A DNA stretch of 64,000 nucleotides from Pseudomonadota bacterium (GTDB taxonomy: Bacteria; Pseudomonadota; Alphaproteobacteria; Rickettsiales; SXRF01). A program made the position numbers and the translations under genes. The stretch lies in contig CAUJHR010000010.1 of assembly GCA_963205195.1 (NCBI GenBank), positions 1 to 64,000 of the forward strand, given 5' to 3'. Positions within the stretch are counted from its first letter, which is position 1. Each line of letters opens with the position of its first letter. The notes under the pieces are model-generated. The model ran no database searches and had not been told where the DNA came from. It was given only the letters and a program-made list of their open reading frames with translations. Below are positions 11,534-21,767 of the stretch, one piece after another.

Positions 11534-12519
11534 TAAATTTGCTGTTATTCCTGTTTTTTATCGCCTGTGTAAGCATTGCTGCCACGCTCGTAGTTGAAAA
11601 TCCGGGTATTGTTAAAATGCACTGGTTTGATTACCAAGTTGAAACCAGTGTGGCATTTATTATATTTGCGATATTAATCAGCGCGGTATTGATAGTACTG
11701 CTAACTCTTATTATAAGGTTGATTTTCAATGCTCCGTCCAGGTTCATGGAAAGGCGTAATGTCAGGCAGCTTAAGTCAGGCATTACAGAGCTTACTTACA
11801 GTATCTCCGCCCTTGCTTCTTCTAATATTGACGCTGCCGACACACATATCCGCAAGGTCGAGAAACTACTTGGCAATACGCCGCTTACAATTCTGCTCTC
11901 GGCACAAATAGCAAAAACCAAAGGCGATGAAGCAAAGACCCAGAAATTACTGGAACAATTACTGGAATACAAGGAAACAGAGTACCTGGCGGCACGCTCA
12001 TTAAGCGATAGCGCCAACAAGCAGGACAACTTGCCAAAAGCTTTGGTTATGGCTAAAAAAGCCCATTCCATAGATCCTAAAAACGCTGCATCAGCCCTTG
12101 CGGTTATAAGCTTGCAAACACGGCTTGGGCATTGGGATGAGGCAATTTCAAATATTCATAGCCTGAAAATTCCGCGCCGTGAAAAGAACCGTATTCGCGC
12201 CTTTATATCGCTTGAGCGCGGTAAATCACTTATAGAAAATAGCCGCGATGAAGAAGCGCTATCCCTTACAAAAAATATTCTTTCTACTTTGCCAAAATTT
12301 CCTCCGGCACTTGATTTTTGCGCCGAGGTTTATGAAAGGAACCAGCAGGCAACCAAGGCTAAAAAGCTGCGTGTAAAACTTGGACAATTGCAACAGGGCA
12401 AATGGCTATGCAAATCATGTGGACATACACAGGATAGCTGGAAACTGCATTGCGAATCATGTATGGAAATGGATAGCCTTGGGCAGCCGGAAAATAGCAT
12501 AAATAACGTAAGCAATTAG
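11530..12519 (+). CDS. hemY: HemY-type TPR membrane protein with C-terminal zinc-ribbon
   Basis: HemY N-terminal two-TM region, TPR helices, WLCKSCGHTQDSWKLHCESCMEMDSLGQ. Confidence 0.8.
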   Translation: MINLLLFLFFIACVSIAATLVVENPGIVKMHWFDYQVETSVAFIIFAILISAVLIVLLTLIIRLIFNAPSRFMERRNVRQLKSGITELTYSISALASSNIDAADTHIRKVEKLLGNTPLTILLSAQIAKTKGDEAKTQKLLEQLLEYKETEYLAARSLSDSANKQDNLPKALVMAKKAHSIDPKNAASALAVISLQTRLGHWDEAISNIHSLKIPRREKNRIRAFISLERGKSLIENSRDEEALSLTKNILSTLPKFPPALDFCAEVYERNQQATKAKKLRVKLGQLQQGKWLCKSCGHTQDSWKLHCESCMEMDSLGQPENSINNVSN

Positions 12520-12628
12520 AGCGTTTTGCTTTAGTTCTGCATTAGGCAGGCGAGGCAAAGTGTACAAAACAAAGAGTACATGAGCCGAAGCCTAACAACG
12601 TGCAGGGCTAAATGAAAACGCTCTAATT
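12514..12628. repeat. 115-bp imperfect palindromic element with 14-bp perfect terminal inverted repeats
   Basis: AATTAGAGCGTTTT (12514-12527) / AAAACGCTCTAATT (12615-12628); internal arm matches TTTAGnnCTGCA and TTAGGC. Confidence 0.9.
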
Positions 12629-13429
12629 TTTTTTGTAAGGATAGCAATATTCAGCGCTTGGGAATCTGCGCGCTCTCACTTCTTTGGCGTATTCAGAAAC
12701 CGCCTTTTTTGTTATGCCTGCGACATCAGCATAACGCTTCACAAAACTTGGTATATATTCGCCTCCCGCCCCCAACATATCATCGATCACCAAAACCTGG
12801 CCATCACAAGCAGGGGATGCTCCAATACCAATGGTCGGTATAGATAATTGCGCTGTTATATCTTTTGCCACTGCCTCTACAACACCTTCAATAACTATTG
12901 CAAAAGCGCCAGCCAGCTCAATAGCCTTGGCATCTTCCAATAAGGACTGTGCATCTTTTTCGTTTTTGCCCTGAGTGCGATACCCGCCCATTGCATTCAC
13001 ACTTTGCGGCTTAAGCCCTATATGGCCCATAACCGGTATTCCGCGCTCCACAAGGAATTTAACTGTTGGAGCCATTTCCACCCCTCCTTCCAATTTAACA
13101 GCGCCGCAACCTGTTGCAGCAATTATGGAAGTAGAAGTTTCACACGCCTGGGCCGGCGAAGCTTGAAAGCTTCCAAATGGCAGATCAATAACAACCAGTG
13201 CTTTTTTTGTGCTGCAAACTACTGCCTTACCATGCGCTATCATCATGGGCACTGTTACGGCCAGTGTATTTTCCATTCCGTAAACCACCATTCCCAGTGA
13301 ATCTCCAACCAGCAGTATATCAACATATTCATCAAGCAGGCGCGCATTGGATGCAGTATAAGCAGTCAGCACCACTAAAGGCTCTTTACCTTTATGTGCC
13401 ATAATGTCATGGATGTTTAAGCGTTTCAT
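12623..13429 (-). CDS. panB: 3-methyl-2-oxobutanoate hydroxymethyltransferase
   Basis: LTAYTASNARLLDEYVDILLVGDSLGMVVYG, GYRTQGK, GIGASPACDGQ. Confidence 0.96.
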   Translation of the reverse strand: MKRLNIHDIMAHKGKEPLVVLTAYTASNARLLDEYVDILLVGDSLGMVVYGMENTLAVTVPMMIAHGKAVVCSTKKALVVIDLPFGSFQASPAQACETSTSIIAATGCGAVKLEGGVEMAPTVKFLVERGIPVMGHIGLKPQSVNAMGGYRTQGKNEKDAQSLLEDAKAIELAGAFAIVIEGVVEAVAKDITAQLSIPTIGIGASPACDGQVLVIDDMLGAGGEYIPSFVKRYADVAGITKKAVSEYAKEVRARRFPSAEYCYPYKKN

Positions 13430-13460
13430 GCGGCGATATTACAATAAAAATCAGGAAAAT

Positions 13461-14927
13461 CTAGTCTACATTCTTTATAATAACTTCATCATTACTCTTA
13501 ATCTCACGGGGCACTGAGAAGCGTATGGTAGTACCAACGCCAACTTCACTTGCAATTTCAAATTTTCCGCCCATAAGTTCCACGAATTTTTTTGTAAGTG
13601 GCAGCCCCAGACCTGTTCCTTCATATTTTCGGCTCATAGCGCTATCTACCTGGCCAAATGGCGACATAGCGCGGGAAATATCCTTAGGGGCAATACCAAT
13701 ACCGCTATCACGCACCTCAAACATATAATTATCAGTATTTATGTCAGCCCACGCAACAATCCGCACTTCCCCACCAGCCGGGGTGAATTTTATTGCGTTG
13801 GAAAGCAGGTTTAAGAGTATCTGTTTAAATTTTTTACTATCAGTTACAATGTTCAATATTTCTTTAGGAAGCGCCTCAACCAGAATAACCTGCGCCGCCT
13901 CAGCCCTTGGTGTAACAAGCCGTACGCAGTTATGTACAAGCTTATTTAAATTTACTTCGGAAACTTCCATTTCCAGCTTTCCAGCCTCCGCTTTAGAATA
14001 ATCGAGAATATCATTAATAAGGCTGAGCAGGTGTACGCCGGAAGAATGTATATCATTAATGTAATCTTCGAATTTTTTATGATCCATTTCGTGTGATAGA
14101 TTATTTTTAATGATTTCAGAAAAACCAATAATTGCATTAAGCGGTGTGCGAAGCTCGTGGCTGATATTAGCAAGGAATTGGGTTTTATCGCGGTTTTCCG
14201 ATTGGGCGATTGCTGCAGCTGCGGCAAGCTCCACATTGGCCTCATGCTGCTTGCTTATAATGCTTTCTGTCCTGCGCCCTATTAAAAACAATATAGCCAT
14301 ATATAACAGCAAAAAGCCTATAACATATGCGGTACCGATAAATTGCAGGCTTTGGAGATTTTCCAGCGGCATAGTCAGATCAGCAACAAGCTCGATCATG
14401 CCCTGCGATACTCCAGATCCATCTATAATAGGAACCAGTGTCTGGAGAACAATTCCGCTGCCATTATGCAACTTTGTTTCCGTTGTCTGGCTACTCATAT
14501 ATGAACCACGGAACTGGTTTTTTACAAAATTAGGGTTGGGTGATATATCCTGCCCTACAAGGGCATTCCCAGAATTCACATTGCTTGTGATAAGAAGCGT
14601 GCCAACTGAATTATATATATTGACCCGAAGAAGCGGCATTTTTTTAAAATAGCGCACAGTATCAAGCCCAAAATTCTGCACCAACTTCTGGGTTTCAGGG
14701 TTATTTCTGTCCTTTTCAGACAAGGTGGTACTGAACATGGACACAGTTTCCCTGTGTTCTTTCCAGACCGATTCTATATAGCCTTCCGCTATACTGGCAT
14801 TGTTCCTGTCGATAAGCCTTTTTATGTCATCAACCGCAACATTGCGGAACATAATCCCAGCCGCGCTGGTTATGCCGACAACGACAATAAGGCTTATCAG
14901 GGAAAATAACCGGAAATACCCAAACAT
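13461..14927 (-). CDS. Membrane sensor histidine kinase (extracytoplasmic sensor + HisKA + HATPase)
   Basis: FLANISHELRTPLNAIIGFSEII H-box; LSNAIKFTPAGG N-box; GTGLGLPLTKKFVELMGG. Confidence 0.93.
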   Translation of the reverse strand: MFGYFRLFSLISLIVVVGITSAAGIMFRNVAVDDIKRLIDRNNASIAEGYIESVWKEHRETVSMFSTTLSEKDRNNPETQKLVQNFGLDTVRYFKKMPLLRVNIYNSVGTLLITSNVNSGNALVGQDISPNPNFVKNQFRGSYMSSQTTETKLHNGSGIVLQTLVPIIDGSGVSQGMIELVADLTMPLENLQSLQFIGTAYVIGFLLLYMAILFLIGRRTESIISKQHEANVELAAAAAIAQSENRDKTQFLANISHELRTPLNAIIGFSEIIKNNLSHEMDHKKFEDYINDIHSSGVHLLSLINDILDYSKAEAGKLEMEVSEVNLNKLVHNCVRLVTPRAEAAQVILVEALPKEILNIVTDSKKFKQILLNLLSNAIKFTPAGGEVRIVAWADINTDNYMFEVRDSGIGIAPKDISRAMSPFGQVDSAMSRKYEGTGLGLPLTKKFVELMGGKFEIASEVGVGTTIRFSVPREIKSNDEVIIKNVD

Positions 14928-15153
14928 ATATTAAAACTTTTGCTGTTAAGTCATGGTAATAATACACCGGTTCCAGTTAATAAAAGATTGAAATTATAGG
15001 AAAAAATTTATAAAAATACATAAAATGCCATATTTTTAGTTATTATAGGCAAGCAGATACTTGACAGATAGCCTGCAAAAGGCTACAAGCACCATCCGTT
15101 TAAACCATATCATGGCATAATTGACTTGATATACTGATTTTTCAGGATTTTTT

Positions 15154-15288
15154 ATGAAAAGAACATACCAGCCAAGCAACATTGTACGCAAACGCCGCCA
15201 TGGGTTCCGCGCACGCATGGCAACTGTAGGTGGCCGTCGCGTCCTTAATGCCCGCCGCGCAAAAGGTCGTAAACGCTTATCCGCTTAA
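15154..15288 (+). CDS. rpmH: 50S ribosomal protein L34 (44 aa; below the ORF-track length cutoff)
   Basis: [44 protein letters not shown]. Confidence 0.98.
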   Translation: MKRTYQPSNIVRKRRHGFRARMATVGGRRVLNARRAKGRKRLSA

Positions 15289-15323
15289 TAAAAACCTGCT
15301 CTCTTTAGGAGCAAGTAGGTATT

Positions 15324-15701
15324 ATGGCATATGTTACGATTAAAGACCGTAAGGATTTCCTCAAAGCCACTGCTGCCGGCAAAAAATTTATCACCAATAG
15401 TTTTATATTGCAGATGATTAAACGTCAGGATAACCATCCTGCTCCTGTAAGCGAAACAAGAATTGGTTTTACGGTTACTAAAAAAATGGGTGGTGCGGTA
15501 ACGCGTAACCGTATTAAGCGCAGGCTGCGCGAAGCGTCTAAAGAATCATTATTAAAAAATGGCCTGGCTGGGCATGATTATGTGGTGATTTCACGAATAA
15601 AAGCACTGGATTGCGATTTTTGCGATTTAAAACGTGATATGGAATTTGCATTTACCAGAATTATCCATCATAAGGGCAATAATCCTAAACCAAACAATTA
15701 A
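15324..15701 (+). CDS. rnpA: Ribonuclease P protein component
   Basis: RIGFTVTKKMGGAVTRNRIKRRLREA; directly after rpmH. Confidence 0.95.
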   Translation: MAYVTIKDRKDFLKATAAGKKFITNSFILQMIKRQDNHPAPVSETRIGFTVTKKMGGAVTRNRIKRRLREASKESLLKNGLAGHDYVVISRIKALDCDFCDLKRDMEFAFTRIIHHKGNNPKPNN

Positions 15702-15711
15702 ACTGGCTTAC

Positions 15712-15954
15712 ATGTTATTATTTAGCAGATCAGCAAAATTATTTATTCGTGCCTACCAGCTTTTGCTATCACCAGTAATTGGGGTTAACTGCCGTTTCAC
15801 GCCAAGCTGTTCGCATTATGCTATGGAAGCAATAGAAAAGCATGGTGCGTATAAAGGCACAAACCTTGCATTACGCAGGCTTGCACGCTGTCACCCTTTT
15901 GCAAAATCCGGTTACGATCCGGTACCAGCTATCAACTCTAAATCCAAAGTTTGA
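15712..15954 (+). CDS. yidD: Membrane protein insertion efficiency factor YidD
   Basis: IRAYQLLLSPVIGVNCRFTPSCSHYAMEAIEKHG; start set at MLLFSRSAK. Confidence 0.93.
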   Translation: MLLFSRSAKLFIRAYQLLLSPVIGVNCRFTPSCSHYAMEAIEKHGAYKGTNLALRRLARCHPFAKSGYDPVPAINSKSKV

Positions 15955-15960
15955 GCTAAT

Positions 15961-17754
15961 ATGAAAAATTTTAATGAACCAGACTATCAACGCATAACAC
16001 TTACCATTTTCATAGCAGCTATAGTATTGCTTAGCTGGCAGGCATTATATGAATGGCCGCGCAGACAGCATCTTGCACAAGCTGTAGCAGTGCAGTCACA
16101 AAGGGCAGAAGCTATAAAAGAGAAAAAGGTTGAGGAGATAAAGGCCAAGGAAATCGATGCGGATTTTAATCCGAACCTTACCCGCGCCCAGCGGCTTGAG
16201 AATACGACCCGCGTATTAATAAAATCTGATAAACTACATGGTTCCATAGACTTAAAAGGTGCACGATTTGACGATCTTACATTGGCAAAGTATAAAGTTA
16301 CCCTAGATAAGGATAGCCCAGAGGTCATATTGCTATCCCCTAATGGCGATAATGAAGCATATTTTGCACAGGCAGGCTGGGTTGCAACCGATGGAAAAAC
16401 TAAAGTTCCTGATGGCAAGACCATCTGGAAATCTGACAAAGCCTCTATAAAGGCGAATGAAATTAGCACTCTAAGCTGGGATAATGGAGCAGGTGTAACT
16501 TTTATCCTCTCAATTGCAGTGGATAATGATTATATGTTTAATATAACCCAGCGCGTGGAAAATAATTCCGGCAGCGAAATATCAGTTGCGCCTTATGGTT
16601 ATATCAATCGCAGCCATAATGAAGGACTCCAGGGCAATGTCGTTATGCACGAAGGCCCCCTTGGTGTTGTTGAAGGTGCAATCATTGAAGTCCCATACAA
16701 AACATTGAATGAAAAAGGCAACAAAACCTATGAAAATGCAAATGGCTGGCTCGGTATAACTGATAAATACTGGCTTACCGCACTTGTTCCAGATTCACAA
16801 TTCAAAGGGACATTCAGCCATTATACAAAGAATGGGCAGGAGCGTTATCAGGCAGATTATGTAGGAAGCACCCAGACAATAAACGCAGGGTCAAGCCACG
16901 AATCAAAAATGCGGCTCTTTGCAGGTGCCAAAGAGATAAATGTTCTTGATCGTTATGCCGATGGTGATTCTTCCGGCGCCAACCCGCCAATTCCGTTATT
17001 CGACAGGGCCGTGGATTTTGGGGTATTATATTTCCTCACCAAGCCTTTATTCCTCATGCTCAACTTATTTTATGCAATGATCGGCAATTTCGGGCTGGCT
17101 ATTATGATGGTAACAATCGTAGTAAAGCTGTGCATGTTCCCGCTAGCAAGCAAATCCTATAAGGCTATGGCAAAAATGCGTATTTTACAGCCGGAAATGG
17201 TAAAGCTACGCGAAAAATATCATGATGACCATATCGCCTTGAATAAGGAGATGATGGCCCTTTATAAGCTTCATCGTGTGAACCCTGCTTCAGGATGCCT
17301 GCCCCTTCTTATCCAGATGCCGGTATTCTTTGCGCTTTACAAAGTTCTTTATGTGACGATTGAAATGCGCCATGCACCATTCTTTGGCTGGCTGCGCGAC
17401 CTTTCTGCTCCCGACTCTTCCAACATATTCACATTATTTGGGCTATATCCTTGGGAAACTCCGCACCTGCTGCATCTTGGCATACTGCCCATACTTTACT
17501 GTATAACGATGATAATCCAGCAGCGCCAGCAACCAGCCCCTCCCGATCCGGTGCAGGCAAAAATGATGAAAATAATGCCGTTCGCATTACTCTTCTTGTT
17601 TGCAAGCTTCCCGGCTGGCCTGGTTGTGTACTGGATATGGAGCAATATACTTTCCATTATGCAGCAGGAAATTATAACCTTGCGCCACGGCACGCACCGT
17701 TCACAGCGTGAGAAACAAAATGCTTTGGATAAGGCTGCTGCAAAAAAATCATGA
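15961..17754 (+). CDS. yidC: Membrane protein insertase YidC
   Basis: Long periplasmic domain, NFGLAIMMVTIVVKLCMFPLASKSYKAMAKMRILQPE. Confidence 0.97.
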   Translation: MKNFNEPDYQRITLTIFIAAIVLLSWQALYEWPRRQHLAQAVAVQSQRAEAIKEKKVEEIKAKEIDADFNPNLTRAQRLENTTRVLIKSDKLHGSIDLKGARFDDLTLAKYKVTLDKDSPEVILLSPNGDNEAYFAQAGWVATDGKTKVPDGKTIWKSDKASIKANEISTLSWDNGAGVTFILSIAVDNDYMFNITQRVENNSGSEISVAPYGYINRSHNEGLQGNVVMHEGPLGVVEGAIIEVPYKTLNEKGNKTYENANGWLGITDKYWLTALVPDSQFKGTFSHYTKNGQERYQADYVGSTQTINAGSSHESKMRLFAGAKEINVLDRYADGDSSGANPPIPLFDRAVDFGVLYFLTKPLFLMLNLFYAMIGNFGLAIMMVTIVVKLCMFPLASKSYKAMAKMRILQPEMVKLREKYHDDHIALNKEMMALYKLHRVNPASGCLPLLIQMPVFFALYKVLYVTIEMRHAPFFGWLRDLSAPDSSNIFTLFGLYPWETPHLLHLGILPILYCITMIIQQRQQPAPPDPVQAKMMKIMPFALLFLFASFPAGLVVYWIWSNILSIMQQEIITLRHGTHRSQREKQNALDKAAAKKS

Positions 17755-18371
17755 GCAATTTAAGCGAAAATGCCATACTTTTCCGTAAGCCCTGCCGCTT
17801 CATGGCCGGAGCTGCAACCATGGCTTCGCTTCCCGAATTCAGCCAGCCTGAAGTTGCTTTCATCGGACGTTCCAACGTTGGCAAATCCAGCCTTATAAAC
17901 GCACTGGTCGGGCAAAAGGCACTGGCGAAAACATCACAGAACCCAGGCCATACCAAGCAGCTTAATTTTTTCCTGCTTGATGAGAGGCTTATGCTGGTGG
18001 ATATGCCCGGTTATGGCTATGCCAAGGTTTCAAAACAGCGTAAAAGCGAATGGGACCAGTTGATTGCCAGCTACCTATGTGGTCGGCCTACTTTGCAGCG
18101 CGCCTGCCTGCTTATCGACAGCCGCAGGGGTGTAATGCCTCATGATGATGAATTCATGTCCATGCTTGATGATTCGGCAGTCAATTACCAGATCGTACTT
18201 ACTAAAACAGACACGCTTAGCGCTAAAGAATCCAGCGAAATATTGCAAAATACGCAAGATGCGCTAAAGTCACACGTTGCCGCCCATCCTATTATTATAG
18301 CAACCAGTTCTAAAGATAGGCACGGGATTGAAGAATTACAAAATGAACTGGCTCCGTTCGCATTAAAATAA
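17751..18371 (+). CDS. engB: Ribosome biogenesis GTP-binding protein YihA/YsxC (EngB)
   Basis: EVAFIGRSNVGKSSLINAL, NPGHTKQLNFF, DMPGYGYAKVSK. Confidence 0.96.
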   Translation: MSNLSENAILFRKPCRFMAGAATMASLPEFSQPEVAFIGRSNVGKSSLINALVGQKALAKTSQNPGHTKQLNFFLLDERLMLVDMPGYGYAKVSKQRKSEWDQLIASYLCGRPTLQRACLLIDSRRGVMPHDDEFMSMLDDSAVNYQIVLTKTDTLSAKESSEILQNTQDALKSHVAAHPIIIATSSKDRHGIEELQNELAPFALK

Positions 18372-18397
18372 TTGGCATTATAAATAAGGCATAAACT

Positions 18398-19309
18398 ATG
18401 AAAACAAGAACCATACAAGACCCCAGCGAATGGCTTAAAACGGTAACAACGCTTTCCGAAGCACTGCCTTATATGCGCGAATTTGCGGGCGAAACTTTCG
18501 TTATAAAATATGGCGGCCATGTAATGGGTGATGCAACTCTTTCACGCCAGTTCGCCGAGGACATTGTTCTACTAAAACAGGTTGGTATCAACCCTATAGT
18601 CGTGCATGGTGGCGGGCCGCAGATCGGTAAAATGCTTGAGCGCCTCAAGATACAGAGCTCTTTTATCGATGGGCTGCGTGTGACTGACGCTGCGGCTGTT
18701 GAAATAGTAGAAATGGTACTTTCTGGCTCTATAAACAAACAAATAGTTGCTGAAATTAATGCCGCAGGCGGCATGGCGGTTGGTATATCAGGCAAGGATG
18801 GCGGGCTTATAGAAGCTCGCAAACTTCGCCGTAGCGTGCGTGATACAGACTCTAACATTGAGAAAATACTGGATTTGGGATTTGTAGGTGAGCCAACACG
18901 CATAAACCCAACATTGCTTCAGGAATTTTCTGAATCACATATAATCCCGGTAATAGCTCCTATAGGTATTGGGGCAAGCGGAGAAACCTATAATATAAAT
19001 GCGGATACGGCTGCCGGAGCTATTGCTGCTGCCATAGGTGCATCTAAACTGATAATCCTAACCGATGTTTCCGGCGTCTTAAATAAAAACAAGGAACTTA
19101 TAAGTGAACTATCCTTCAAGGAAGTGCGGAAACTTATTAAAGACAAAACCATAAGTGGCGGCATGATACCCAAGGTTGAAACCTGCCTGCATGCTCTGGA
19201 AAATGACTGCGAAGCTGCCCATATACTTGATGGCCGTCTGCCTCACGTATTGCTGCTGGAAACCTTTACAAAATTTGGTGCAGGCACCATGATTTGCCAT
19301 GATGATTAG
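18398..19309 (+). CDS. argB: Acetylglutamate kinase
   Basis: VIKYGGHVMGD, VVHGGGPQIGKML, GGMIPKVETCLHAL. Confidence 0.96.
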   Translation: MKTRTIQDPSEWLKTVTTLSEALPYMREFAGETFVIKYGGHVMGDATLSRQFAEDIVLLKQVGINPIVVHGGGPQIGKMLERLKIQSSFIDGLRVTDAAAVEIVEMVLSGSINKQIVAEINAAGGMAVGISGKDGGLIEARKLRRSVRDTDSNIEKILDLGFVGEPTRINPTLLQEFSESHIIPVIAPIGIGASGETYNINADTAAGAIAAAIGASKLIILTDVSGVLNKNKELISELSFKEVRKLIKDKTISGGMIPKVETCLHALENDCEAAHILDGRLPHVLLLETFTKFGAGTMICHDD

Positions 19310-19362
19310 CCTTATTCTGTAAAGGCTATTGCATTTCACAGGATTACAAGTAAAACCATTGC

Positions 19363-20148
19363 ATGAATATTATATTTACATTTTTGGGTTCAGTAGGCTC
19401 TGTATTTTACTCCTTCCTAGAAGCAGTTGGCAGGCTTGCCATATTCGTTTGGGCAAGTATTAGCGGAATTTTCCGCCCGCCTTTTTACGGAAAAATGCTT
19501 CTCAAACAAATCATAGAATTGGGATATTATTCCCTTCCTGTAGTTGGCATGACCGCTATGTTCACAGGCGCGGCACTTGCATTGCAAACTTATTCTGGTT
19601 TTTCACGCTTCAATGCCGAAAGCTCAGTTGCTATCGTGGTGGTGCTGGCCATCACTCGCGAATTGGGGCCAGTTATGGCCGGGCTTATGGTTGCAGGGCG
19701 AATCGGCGCATCCTACGCTGCAGAGATCGGTACAATGCGCGTAACAGAACAGATAGACGCACTTTCCACCCTGTCTACCGATCCGCATAAATACCTCGTT
19801 CTTCCGCGCTTGCTTGCCGGCATTACCATGCTCCCGTTCCTCGTTGCTATAGGCGATATTATAGGAGTGTTCGGGGGTTATATGGTATCGATCCATAATC
19901 TCGGCTTCTCCCCCGGCCCTTACCTTAAAAGCACCTTTGAATACCTGGAAAGCAAAGACGTGGTTTCCGGGCTGATAAAAGCTTCAGTGTTTGGCTTTAT
20001 CATCACCCTTATGGGCTGTTATCATGGTTTCCATTCTAAAGGTGGGGCACAAGGTGTTGGCGCTGCCACAACGCATGCAGTTGTATCCGCCTCCATCCTG
20101 ATTTTACTTTCCAATTATGTTTTAACTGCACTGCTTTTTGGGAAATAG
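19363..20148 (+). CDS. mlaE: MlaE-family phospholipid/ABC transporter permease
   Basis: MlaE fold: GAALALQTY..., RELGPVMAGLMVAGRIGASYAAEIGTMRVTEQIDAL. Confidence 0.93.
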   Translation: MNIIFTFLGSVGSVFYSFLEAVGRLAIFVWASISGIFRPPFYGKMLLKQIIELGYYSLPVVGMTAMFTGAALALQTYSGFSRFNAESSVAIVVVLAITRELGPVMAGLMVAGRIGASYAAEIGTMRVTEQIDALSTLSTDPHKYLVLPRLLAGITMLPFLVAIGDIIGVFGGYMVSIHNLGFSPGPYLKSTFEYLESKDVVSGLIKASVFGFIITLMGCYHGFHSKGGAQGVGAATTHAVVSASILILLSNYVLTALLFGK

Positions 20149-20149
20149 A

Positions 20150-20914
20150 ATGGCTCCGAAAATTGAATTATCCGGCGTATACAAATCATTTGGCAGCAAG
20201 AAAGTGCTTGATGGTATAGATTTGGTCGTGAATGAAGGCGAATCTCTGGTGGTTATCGGCGGCTCAGGCACTGGTAAATCAGTACTTATAAAATGTATAC
20301 TTGGTATCCTTACCCCCGACAAAGGGACAATTAAAATTGATGGTGTTGATGTAGGAAAATTATCACGCGTTGAGCGCCAGAAGATTATGGGTAAATTCGG
20401 GATGCTGTTTCAAGGCGGCGCATTATTTGATAGTTTGCCTGTGTGGGAAAATATCAGCTTTTCCTTACTGCAAAATAAATCCATAAGCAAATCCGCCGCT
20501 AAAGAACTGGCTATCGAAAAATTAAAGGCAGTTGGCCTTGGCGCTGATGTTGCCAACCTATCCCCTGCCGAACTTTCCGGAGGCATGCAAAAGCGTGTTG
20601 CTCTTGCCCGCGCTATCGCCGCAAACCCGGAAATTATTTTCTTCGACGAACCAACAACCGGGCTCGATCCGATCATGGCTGATGTAATAAACCAGCTCAT
20701 AGTAAAATGCTCGAAGGATTTGGGTGCAACCACACTCACAATCACCCATGATATGGCGAGTGTCCGCCGCATAGCCCACCGCGTTACTATGATCTACAAG
20801 GGCAAGCTTATCTGGCAAGGTGACGTGCGCGAAATAGAGCGTAGTGGCAATGACTATGTAGACCAGTTCATCCATGGTCGTGCTGAAGGGCCAATAACAG
20901 CAGCTATCCGCTAG
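20150..20914 (+). CDS. mlaF: MlaF-family ABC transporter ATP-binding protein
   Basis: GGSGTGKSVLIKCILG Walker A; LSGGMQKRVALARAI signature; start set at MAPKIELSG. Confidence 0.93.
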   Translation: MAPKIELSGVYKSFGSKKVLDGIDLVVNEGESLVVIGGSGTGKSVLIKCILGILTPDKGTIKIDGVDVGKLSRVERQKIMGKFGMLFQGGALFDSLPVWENISFSLLQNKSISKSAAKELAIEKLKAVGLGADVANLSPAELSGGMQKRVALARAIAANPEIIFFDEPTTGLDPIMADVINQLIVKCSKDLGATTLTITHDMASVRRIAHRVTMIYKGKLIWQGDVREIERSGNDYVDQFIHGRAEGPITAAIR

Positions 20915-20919
20915 CCAGA

Positions 20920-21363
20920 TTACCTTTTAATCATCTCTTTAGAGTTAACCGGAGGAATACTGTTAAGTGGGGAAATGGTACCACCAGTTTTTCCTGCAGC
21001 TGCATTTGCAGATGAAACTTTCTTGCCATATGCAGTATCTTGCGGATCTTCATCAAATTCCGGGCGTGAGCCAGATTTGCTTGCAACATTTCGATTTGCC
21101 ATTTCCTGGCTGTCAATAACTCCGTCACCATTAGTATCAAGCTTGTCAAAAGCCTGTTCAACCTGCTGGATATAGGCCTTTTTGCTGAACTTTATCTGCT
21201 TTACATCACTGGGATTATCAGGATTAAATGTTACCCCATCAGTTGTTATGGCGTTAGGAACTGTTCGATTCGCCGCAGCGGGCTTTGTAGCAGTCTGGGC
21301 ATAGGCCGGGATTGCTATAAAACCAGCACATACTAAAACTACACTTGTTTTCATGATTTTCAT
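20920..21363 (-). CDS. Secreted EF-hand-domain protein
   Basis: Signal peptide; AFDKLDTNGDGVIDSQEMANRN EF-hand loop. Confidence 0.75.
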   Translation of the reverse strand: MKIMKTSVVLVCAGFIAIPAYAQTATKPAAANRTVPNAITTDGVTFNPDNPSDVKQIKFSKKAYIQQVEQAFDKLDTNGDGVIDSQEMANRNVASKSGSRPEFDEDPQDTAYGKKVSSANAAAGKTGGTISPLNSIPPVNSKEMIKR

Positions 21364-21409
21364 ACAACACCTGAAATATTAAATTATACTGGGGTTAATT
21401 TACCATTAT

Positions 21410-21766
21410 TCAGCCTAATAATCTACCAAGATTTTTTCCGCCAAGTATATGCACATGGAAATGATGCACCGTCTGAGAGGCATCGCTGCCGTGATTACTT
21501 ATAATACGGTAGCCATTTTCCACAAGACCGAGCATTTTTGCAACCTCTTGTACAGAAACGAAAAAACCTTTCATGAATTCCGGGCTGGCATTTTGTGAAA
21601 AATCATCAAAAGAGGCATATTCTCCTTTAGGGATCACCAGCACATGCACAGGGGCATCAGGCGCTATATCATGAAATGCAAATGCAAATTCAGTTTCATG
21701 GACTTTCTTGCACGGCACTTCGCCACGCAATATCTTCGCAAATATATTGTTTTTGTCGTAAGCCAT
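21410..21766 (-). CDS. HIT family protein
   Basis: TVHHFHVHILGG (H-x-H-x-H); start set at MAYDKNNIFAKILRGEVPCKKV. Confidence 0.93.
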   Translation of the reverse strand: MAYDKNNIFAKILRGEVPCKKVHETEFAFAFHDIAPDAPVHVLVIPKGEYASFDDFSQNASPEFMKGFFVSVQEVAKMLGLVENGYRIISNHGSDASQTVHHFHVHILGGKNLGRLLG

Positions 21767-21767
21767 T

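Noticed and set aside
12400-12519. HemY C-terminal CxxC...CxxC zinc-ribbon as a novel fusion
   Set aside because: Similar C-terminal zinc-ribbon tails are, to my knowledge, common in alphaproteobacterial HemY proteins.
15061-15135. Possible sigma70 promoter and hairpin (TAGCCTGCAAAAGGCTA) upstream of rpmH
   Set aside because: The -35/-10 spacing is unconvincing and the hairpin lacks a U tract, so it is not called.
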